Source: Actinobacteria bacterium ATB1
GTDB lineage: Bacteria > Actinomycetota > Acidimicrobiia > UBA2766
Length of the DNA stretch: 8,146 nucleotides
Direction: 5' to 3'
Assembly: GCA_021404985.1 (NCBI GenBank)
Contig: QWHP01000112.1
Coordinates: 1 to 8,146 of the forward strand
Part shown: piece after piece, positions 6,586-8,146 of the stretch
Layout of the letters: each line of letters begins with the position of its first letter
Numbering within the stretch: the first letter of the stretch is position 1
Made by a program: the position numbers and the translations under genes
Notes under the pieces: generated by a model
What the model was told of the DNA's origin: nothing
Seen by the model: only the letters and a program-made list of their open reading frames with translations
Databases searched by the model: none

Positions 6586-7568
6586 TGCCGATGGCGATCA
6601 CCCAGGACCCCGCCAGGTTCGCCGCCCCACAACAGGCGACACCCGCTCGATCCGACGGGTTTCTCGCGGGGGACCCCGACGGCCGAACGGCCGGGGCGCC
6701 GCCCGTGGAGAACCTCATCCGCCTGCGCCCACTCAACGCCGCCGAGCTCCTCGACGTCACAGCGATCGTCTTTCTGTCCGCCCCCATGGCCTTCCTCGGG
6801 ATGGCCCTGATCCTTGTGGGTGTCCCGAGGCTGCTGCTCCTGGGTCTCGAGATCGTCGCGTCTCGCAACGGCGCCACGTTCGACCCGGGAGGCGGCTGGG
6901 CAACTGCTGTCCGAGCCGGAGTCGCGGCAAGCATCGTGCTCGGTCTCGGTCTCTGCTCGGTCTCCCTGGCGAGGATGGGCAACGACGTCTGGTTCGGACG
7001 CGCGGCCGCGCGAAGTGCCCCCGTTGCCCGTCGAGGTTCGGAGATCCTGCGGGCCGCACCCGTATTGATCGTCTACACCATCCTCTGGTTGCCGGTGTTC
7101 GTCGCGACCGTTCCGATGTGGACGTGGCCGAACGACTGGGTACCTCCGGTCGTCCTCACACTCTGGTATCCGGCTGCCGTTGCACTCGCGGTGCCCGTGT
7201 CGCTCCTTCCTATCGTCCGGCTCGCGGAGGGTCGCGGAACCCTCAGGTCACTCGGACGCAGCTTCGGTCTCGCTCGATTGGCAGGGTGGTGGCGAATGGG
7301 GGTCGCGTTCCTGATCCTCGCCTTCCTCCTCGGTTCTCTCGTCGTGGCGATCGCCGTCGGTGCCGGATGGATCTCCGAATGGCTCGATCTGCTGCACGGT
7401 TCGATTCCCTCCCACACTCTGAAAGCCGGGGTGGACATCGCCATCATGGCTCTACTCGGATCTGTCATCTCCCTGGTTCCGGTCGCCGCCTACGCGGACC
7501 TTCGCGTCCGGCGCGAAGGCCTCGACATCCAGATGCTCGTCATAGAACAGGACCGGCGGCGCAGGTGA
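6585..7568 (+). CDS. Six-TM membrane protein, glycerophosphodiesterase membrane-domain-like
   Basis: The 327-residue protein has a polar, probably disordered N-terminal 40 residues. The motif LIRLRPLNAAELLDV (44-58) follows, as at the front of actinobacterial proteins annotated as glycerophosphoryl diester phosphodiesterase membrane domain. Six hydrophobic segments follow (about 62-88, 111-130, 157-177, 188-210, 236-260 and 279-302). The end, AYADLRVRREGLDIQML (302-317), is typical of that family. No phosphodiesterase catalytic domain is present, so no enzyme activity is inferred; the role in the membrane is unknown. The GTGA overlap with the DUF4129-like gene indicates one operon. The start is uncertain. 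ATG 6585 or ATG 6591 leaves almost no room for a promoter outside the desulfurase gene and has no ribosome binding site. GTG 6705 would begin right before the conserved motif and leave a 134-base divergent gap. Confidence 0.8.
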   Translation: MPMAITQDPARFAAPQQATPARSDGFLAGDPDGRTAGAPPVENLIRLRPLNAAELLDVTAIVFLSAPMAFLGMALILVGVPRLLLLGLEIVASRNGATFDPGGGWATAVRAGVAASIVLGLGLCSVSLARMGNDVWFGRAAARSAPVARRGSEILRAAPVLIVYTILWLPVFVATVPMWTWPNDWVPPVVLTLWYPAAVALAVPVSLLPIVRLAEGRGTLRSLGRSFGLARLAGWWRMGVAFLILAFLLGSLVVAIAVGAGWISEWLDLLHGSIPSHTLKAGVDIAIMALLGSVISLVPVAAYADLRVRREGLDIQMLVIEQDRRRR

Positions 7569-8146
7569 GCGAGCGAGGAGGCCACCGTCTCCGGTGGACG
7601 TTCGCGGTCGCGCTCCTATCGGTCGTGCTGGGGGCGAGTTCGCTTCCGCTCACCGGCGTCGTGGTCGCGCAGGAGGCTGGCGAATCGGACTACGAGCCCG
7701 TCAATCCGACGGACGCACAACGGACCGCCTGTGATGTGCTCGGCTGCGAGACCCCCACGACACTGCCGGAACCTCCCTCCGGCGACGTCCCCGACCTCCC
7801 CGGAGTCCCGGCGTTCTTCGACGAGCTGATCATCGGACTCCTCGTCATCGCGCTGTCTGCAGCCCTCTTCCTGACGACCCGCACGATCCTCCGGAATCGT
7901 CGTGGCGAGGACGGGAACGACGAAGAGGACGACGCGGTAGATGCCGTCGACGTCGTCACCGGAACGGCAATTCGTCGCCGGCCACGATCGGCCGACGAGT
8001 GGCTCGACGCCGCCGAGCAGGCTGCCCGATCCGGCGACTGGTCCAAGGCGCTGCGCTATCTGCACCGGTCCGGCCTACTCCGGCTCGACGAGGGCGGATT
8101 CCTGAGGTTCAGGAAGGGCAGGACGAACGGGGAGTATGCACTGATG
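7565..8146 (+). CDS. DUF4129-type membrane-anchored protein, 3' end cut by window
   Basis: This frame runs open to the window edge, giving 194 residues of a partial protein. GTG 7565 overlaps the stop of the gene before it (GTGA). An N-terminal hydrophobic stretch (about 11-34) ending in VVVAQEA looks like a signal peptide or anchor. A Pro-rich extracellular stretch with Cys57 and Cys61 comes next. A clear membrane segment is at 88-107 (IIGLLVIALSAALFLTTRTI). After it comes an acidic cytoplasmic linker (about 114-129). From residue 143, ADEWLDAAEQAARSGDW, ALRYLHRSGLLRLDEGG and KGRTNGEY match the C-terminal pattern of DUF4129 proteins, where a small helical domain ends in a TNxEY motif. DUF4129 has no proven function; it commonly sits with membrane proteins, MoxR ATPases and DUF58 proteins in actinobacteria. 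The family call rests on pattern recognition and the partner gene. Confidence 0.75.
   Translation, partial: MSERGGHRLRWTFAVALLSVVLGASSLPLTGVVVAQEAGESDYEPVNPTDAQRTACDVLGCETPTTLPEPPSGDVPDLPGVPAFFDELIIGLLVIALSAALFLTTRTILRNRRGEDGNDEEDDAVDAVDVVTGTAIRRRPRSADEWLDAAEQAARSGDWSKALRYLHRSGLLRLDEGGFLRFRKGRTNGEYALM

Noticed and set aside
6680..6693. CGGCCG-AA-CGGCCG repeat
   Set aside because: A self-complementary hexamer repeated in GC-rich coding DNA; the loop is too short for a stable hairpin and no function is suggested.
7616..8065. 149-codon minus-strand open frame at the right end
   Set aside because: It is antisense to the DUF4129-like gene, which has a signal-peptide-like start, a membrane segment, a family-like C-terminal motif and an overlapping start with the upstream gene.

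Overview
The window is GC-rich, densely coded bacterial DNA. GTG starts, a cysteine desulfurase next to mnmA (as with Rv3025c/Rv3024c in Mycobacterium tuberculosis), and a six-TM membrane protein followed by a DUF4129-type protein all point to an actinobacterium. An uncultured or Acidimicrobiia-like lineage is possible, but the sequence alone does not settle this. There are no RNA genes, CRISPR arrays, insertion sequences or clear signs of recent transfer.

Layout: (1) Positions 1-184 hold no convincing gene. (2) On the minus strand, 185-1072 encodes a stand-alone protein of the E2 (2-oxo acid dehydrogenase acyltransferase) catalytic-domain family, with Glu in place of the catalytic His. (3) A 249-base divergent gap separates it from a plus-strand gene at 1322-2149, which combines a four-cysteine zinc-ribbon-like segment with a GNAT-like acetyltransferase fold. 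(4) That gene converges, with a gap of only 19 bases and a perfect 7-bp inverted repeat at the junction, on the end of a co-directional minus-strand block. Read in transcription order, the block is cysteine desulfurase (6570 to 5470), MnmA (5467 to 4343) and a 713-residue membrane hybrid histidine kinase (4310 to 2169). (5) Divergent from the desulfurase, with only 14 bases between the nearest start codons, is a plus-strand pair: a six-TM membrane protein (6585-7568) and a DUF4129-type protein (7565 onward) cut by the window edge.

The desulfurase and MnmA form a sulfur-transfer pair: the first makes a protein persulfide from cysteine and the second uses sulfur to make the 2-thiouridine of tRNA wobble positions. 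The two genes are tightly coupled (2-base gap, good ribosome binding site). The hybrid kinase lies 32 bases downstream of mnmA on the same strand and may be co-transcribed. It has a normal kinase core, a degenerate receiver-like segment whose phosphoacceptor position is His, and an intact C-terminal receiver. The plus-strand pair resembles the start of the actinobacterial membrane-protein/DUF4129 cluster, which usually continues with DUF4350, MoxR ATPase and DUF58 genes; that continuation lies outside the window.

I see no clearly new multi-gene system. The most unusual items are the zinc-ribbon/GNAT protein divergent from an active-site-altered E2-like acyltransferase, and the pseudo-receiver in the hybrid kinase.
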